Part shown: one piece after another, positions 6,715 through 9,378 of the stretch
Layout of the letters: every line of letters starts with the position of its first letter
How positions within the stretch are numbered: the stretch's first letter is position 1
Source: DASPXY01 sp038227745
Lineage (GTDB): Bacteria; Planctomycetota; Planctomycetia; Gemmatales; Gemmataceae
DNA length: 9,378 nucleotides
Direction: 5' to 3'
Assembly: GCA_038227745.1 (NCBI GenBank)
Contig: JBBRPS010000393.1
Span: 1-9,378 of the forward strand
Made by a program: the position numbers and the translations under genes
The notes under the pieces: generated by a model
The model's input: only the letters and a program-made list of their open reading frames with translations
Database searches by the model: none
What the model was told of the DNA's origin: nothing

Positions 6715-6916
6715 AAGACTCGCCCTCCCGCCGCTCCTGCGTACCAGCCGCCCATGAGCCCAGGAACGCCTTCACGCCTGTCTTGTGTCCGTTTTAATCT
6801 CGGCCGGGTTCGTCCGCCGCGTGCTGCCATGCGCGCCCGGAGGCCCGGTCGTCGCCGCCCTGTGGCCGGGGAACCTTTCCCTGTCACAGAGCGGGATCTG
6901 CGAGGTACATGTCTGC

Positions 6917-9378
6917 ATGGGGACGGAACTATCAACACCCGTGGGTCCTGCACCTGTCAGCCTCATCGACTGCCTCCGCGCCCGCGCTGCGGGTGAACCG
7001 GAGCGGCAGGGGTTCGTGTTCTTGGCGGACGGCGAGCGCGCGGAGGTCACCCTCACGTACGCGCAGCTCGACCGGCAGGCGCGCGCCGTCGCCGCCCGGC
7101 TGCAGGCGGAAGGGGCCGCGGGCCGCCCCGTCGTGCTTTTGTACCCGCCGGGCCCCGACTACCTGGCCGCCTTCTTCGGCTGCCTGTACGCCGGCGCCGT
7201 CGCGGTCCCCGTCCACATGCCGCGGGCGAACAAGCCGCTGACGCGCCTGCAGGGCGTCTTCGCCGACTGCGGCGCGACGCTGGCCCTGACCGCGCGCCGG
7301 CACCTCACCGACCTGGAGCGGCGCCTCGGCGAGGTCGCGGGCGCTGCCTCCGTGCGCTGGCTGGCCACCGACGACCTGCCGCCGGAAGAGGCGGAGGGCT
7401 GGCACCACCCCGACCTGCGGCGCGACAGCCTGGCCTTCTTGCAGTACACCTCCGGCTCCACGCAGGCGCCCAGGGGCGTGATGGTGACGCACGGCAACCT
7501 GATGCACAACTCCGAGCTGATTCGTCGTGCTTTCGGCTACGGCGCGCACAGCCGGGGCTTGATCTGGCTGCCGCCGTACCACGACATGGGTCTGATCGGC
7601 GGGATGCTGCAGCCGCTGTACGCCGGCTTCCCCGTGGTGCTGATGTCGCCGGCGGCGTTCATCCAGCGGCCGCTGCGCTGGCTGCAGGCCGTGTCACACT
7701 ACCGGGCGACGGCCAGCGGCGGGCCGAACTTCGCCTACGAGCTGTGCCTGCAGCGCATCGCGCCGGCGGACCGGGCGGAACTGGACCTGAGCAGCTGGGA
7801 GGTGGCGGTCAACGGCTCCGAGCCGGTGCGGCACGACACCCTCGAGCGCTTCGCCGAGGCCTTCGCGCCGTGCGGCTTCCGCCGCGAGGCCTTCTTCCCG
7901 TGCTATGGCCTGGCCGAGGCGACGTTGTTCATCTCGGGGTGCGAGCGGACCGTCGCCCCTACCGTGCGCTGGTTCCAGGTCCGCGCCCTGGAACAGAACC
8001 GCCTGGCCGAGACGGCGGCCGGCACCGCGGAGGCGCGGGCGCTGGTGAGCTGCGGCGGCCCGGCACCAGACCAGGAAGTCGTCCTCGTCAACCCCGACTC
8101 GGGCCGGCGCTGCCCCGCGGACGAGGTGGGCGAAATCTGGGTGCGCGGCCCGAGCGTGGCCCGCGGCTACTGGAACCGCCCCGAGGACACGCGCGCAGCG
8201 TTCGGCGCGCACCTCGATGACGGTACGGGGCCGTTCCTGCGCACGGGCGACCTGGGGTTCCTGCGCGACGGCGAGCTGTTCATCACCGGCCGGCTGCGCG
8301 ACCTGATCATCATCCGCGGGGCGAACTACTACCCGCAGGACATCGAGCGGACCGTGGAGTTCTGTCGGCCGGGGCTGCGCACCGCCGGCTGCGCCGCCTT
8401 CGCGGTGGAGGAGCACGGCGAGGAGCGCCTGGTCGTGGTGCAGGAAGTCGAGCCGGGCTGGCGCGGCGACCCGGCGCCGGTGTTCGCTGCCGTCCGCCAG
8501 GCCGTCGCGGAGGAGCACGAGCTGCAGGTGGCGGCGGTCGTCCTGCTGAAGGCGGGGCGCATCCCGCGCACCACCAGCGGCAAGATCCAGCGGCACGCCT
8601 GCCGCACCGCTTTCTTGAAGGACCGCCTGGACGCCGTCGTCGCCGCGTGGCGCGCCGGCCAGGTGTACGGGGAGAACGGGGCCGGCAACGGCGCGGCCGT
8701 CCGCGCCTCCGCGGCCACGGGGAAGTACGCCAACGGCGCGGGCAATGGCTCCGCCCATGCCGCGCTGGCCGCGAGCGCGGCGGTCCACGAGCGCCCGCCG
8801 GCCAACGGGGACGATTGGCCGCTCCCCGAACATCTGGCCGACGACGCCGACCTCGGCAGCGAGTTCTTCCGGCTGTTCATCGATGACCGCTACCTGGCCG
8901 ACAGCGCCGGCGTGTGGGACGGCGCCGCGAACCTGACCGAGGCGCAGGAGGCGAAGTTCCGCCGCGTCGCCGAGGACGCGCGGCTGGCGGCGGGACAGAG
9001 GGTCCTCGACGTCGGCTGCGGCTGGGGCGGCATGATGCAGTTCTGCCGCGAGCGCCTGGCCGCCCGCCACGTCACCGGCCTGACGCTCAGCCCGCAGCAG
9101 TTCGAGCACCTGGCTGCGCGCTCCCCCGACGAGACGGTCTTCTGCCGCTCCTGGGCGGACCACGAGCCGGACGAGAAGTACGACGCGGTGGTCTGCATCG
9201 ACGCGCTCGCGCATTTCGCCCCGCTGCAGGCCCGCGCCCGCGGCAAGCACCAGGCCATCTACCGCCTTTTCTTCCAGAAGTGCCGCGCGCTGACCAGCGA
9301 CGGCGCCCGCCTCGGCCTGCAGACGCTCGTGCTCGCCCGCGCCGCCGACACGCCGCAGGCCCGCGAGGATTTCCAGTC
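6917..9378 (+). CDS. Fatty acyl-AMP ligase fused to a CMAS-fold SAM methyltransferase (3' end outside window)
   Basis: The reading frame stays open from ATG 6917 to the window end (820 codons). Residues about 14-575 form a complete fatty acyl-AMP ligase (FAAL): P-loop-like YTSGSTQAPRGV (177-188), WLPPYHDMGLIGG (217-229), NGSEPVR, FFPCYGLAEAT (326-336), VGEIWVRGPSVARGYW, FLRTGDLGF (440-448), hinge-side GRLRDLIIIRGANYYPQDIE, and catalytic Lys 556 in PRTTSGKIQ. The wording is characteristic of FAALs, which make acyl-adenylates and pass the acyl chain to a carrier protein, rather than CoA ligases. Residues about 576-635 are an Asn/Gly/Ala linker containing NGAGNG twice. From about 640 a methyltransferase of the cyclopropane-fatty-acid-synthase fold begins: VLDVGCGWGG (696-705) binds SAM and GLTLSPQQ follows. 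It is cut off about 180 residues in. GAGG (6902-6905) precedes the start; an in-frame GTG at 6821 would add unrelated residues. Further domains such as a carrier protein may lie beyond the edge. Confidence 0.92.
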   Translation, partial: MGTELSTPVGPAPVSLIDCLRARAAGEPERQGFVFLADGERAEVTLTYAQLDRQARAVAARLQAEGAAGRPVVLLYPPGPDYLAAFFGCLYAGAVAVPVHMPRANKPLTRLQGVFADCGATLALTARRHLTDLERRLGEVAGAASVRWLATDDLPPEEAEGWHHPDLRRDSLAFLQYTSGSTQAPRGVMVTHGNLMHNSELIRRAFGYGAHSRGLIWLPPYHDMGLIGGMLQPLYAGFPVVLMSPAAFIQRPLRWLQAVSHYRATASGGPNFAYELCLQRIAPADRAELDLSSWEVAVNGSEPVRHDTLERFAEAFAPCGFRREAFFPCYGLAEATLFISGCERTVAPTVRWFQVRALEQNRLAETAAGTAEARALVSCGGPAPDQEVVLVNPDSGRRCPADEVGEIWVRGPSVARGYWNRPEDTRAAFGAHLDDGTGPFLRTGDLGFLRDGELFITGRLRDLIIIRGANYYPQDIERTVEFCRPGLRTAGCAAFAVEEHGEERLVVVQEVEPGWRGDPAPVFAAVRQAVAEEHELQVAAVVLLKAGRIPRTTSGKIQRHACRTAFLKDRLDAVVAAWRAGQVYGENGAGNGAAVRASAATGKYANGAGNGSAHAALAASAAVHERPPANGDDWPLPEHLADDADLGSEFFRLFIDDRYLADSAGVWDGAANLTEAQEAKFRRVAEDARLAAGQRVLDVGCGWGGMMQFCRERLAARHVTGLTLSPQQFEHLAARSPDETVFCRSWADHEPDEKYDAVVCIDALAHFAPLQARARGKHQAIYRLFFQKCRALTSDGARLGLQTLVLARAADTPQAREDFQ

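Larger units (their letters stand above)
6492..6916. other. Intergenic region of 425 bp before the acyl-AMP ligase gene
   Basis: I see no convincing gene here on either strand; small open frames (about 80 codons) have no recognisable protein features. The left part (about 6500-6635) is less GC-rich and holds a weak promoter-like pair. The centre holds the palindromic element at 6636-6714. The rest (6715-6900) is GC-rich and unremarkable. No clear terminator with a T-run follows the adaptor gene. Confidence 0.6.

Noticed and set aside
6711..6996. Small open frames of about 80-95 codons on both strands before the ligase gene
   Set aside because: They overlap each other and the ligase start, are rich in Arg/Pro/Gly, and show no Shine-Dalgarno or protein feature that singles one out.
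7694..9250. A 518-codon minus-strand open frame opposite the ligase-methyltransferase gene
   Set aside because: The plus strand encodes clear FAAL and methyltransferase motifs throughout. The antisense frame is low-complexity and mirrors the codon bias.
8820..9378. Calling the C-terminal domain a true cyclopropane-fatty-acid synthase
   Set aside because: The SAM-binding motifs fit the fold, but the residues expected to bind bicarbonate appear replaced by Ala, and the domain is cut by the window end. I kept the broader methyltransferase call.

Overview
The window is very GC-rich, with strongly G/C-biased third codon positions. It carries a set of same-strand (+) genes for an envelope efflux/export machinery, followed by the start of a large lipid-activating multidomain enzyme. 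The protein styles (RND-type adaptor, TolC-like channel, DevC/DevA/DevB-like ABC exporter, fatty acyl-AMP ligase fused to a methyltransferase) and the GC-rich palindromic intergenic elements suggest a Gram-negative environmental bacterium. A planctomycete of the Gemmataceae/Isosphaeraceae kind is my best guess, but this is an impression from style and not a database result.

Layout. 1-179: a long inverted repeat (1-78), then a shorter repeat-like palindromic element (90-145) and a good Shine-Dalgarno. 180-1433: lipoprotein-type periplasmic adaptor (membrane fusion protein) whose signal peptide is encoded partly by three tandem decamers. 1589-3151: TolC-family outer-membrane channel. 3246-3328: tRNA-Leu(UAG), with its own probable promoter, lying between the efflux genes. 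3521-6491: a compact three-gene operon encoding an FtsX/MacB-fold permease, an ATPase and a membrane-anchored HlyD-like adaptor (DevC-DevA-DevB order), preceded by a good sigma70-like promoter at 3410-3438. 6492-6916: intergenic region with a second copy-like palindromic element (6636-6714). 6917 to the window end: a gene, incomplete at its 3' end, encoding a full fatty acyl-AMP ligase joined by an Asn/Gly/Ala-rich linker to a cyclopropane-synthase-fold SAM methyltransferase.

How the parts may work together. Permease, ATPase and inner-membrane-anchored adaptor form a MacAB/DevBCA-type exporter that needs a TolC-like exit duct, and one is encoded just upstream. In heterocystous cyanobacteria the homologous DevBCA-HgdD machine exports glycolipids. 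Here a fatty-acyl-activating enzyme with a lipid-type methyltransferase follows on the same strand, so a lipid or lipid-tailed metabolite pathway with its own exporter is an attractive hypothesis. It is not shown by the sequence, because the gene is cut at the window edge. The first adaptor looks like the RND type, but no RND pump is encoded in this window.
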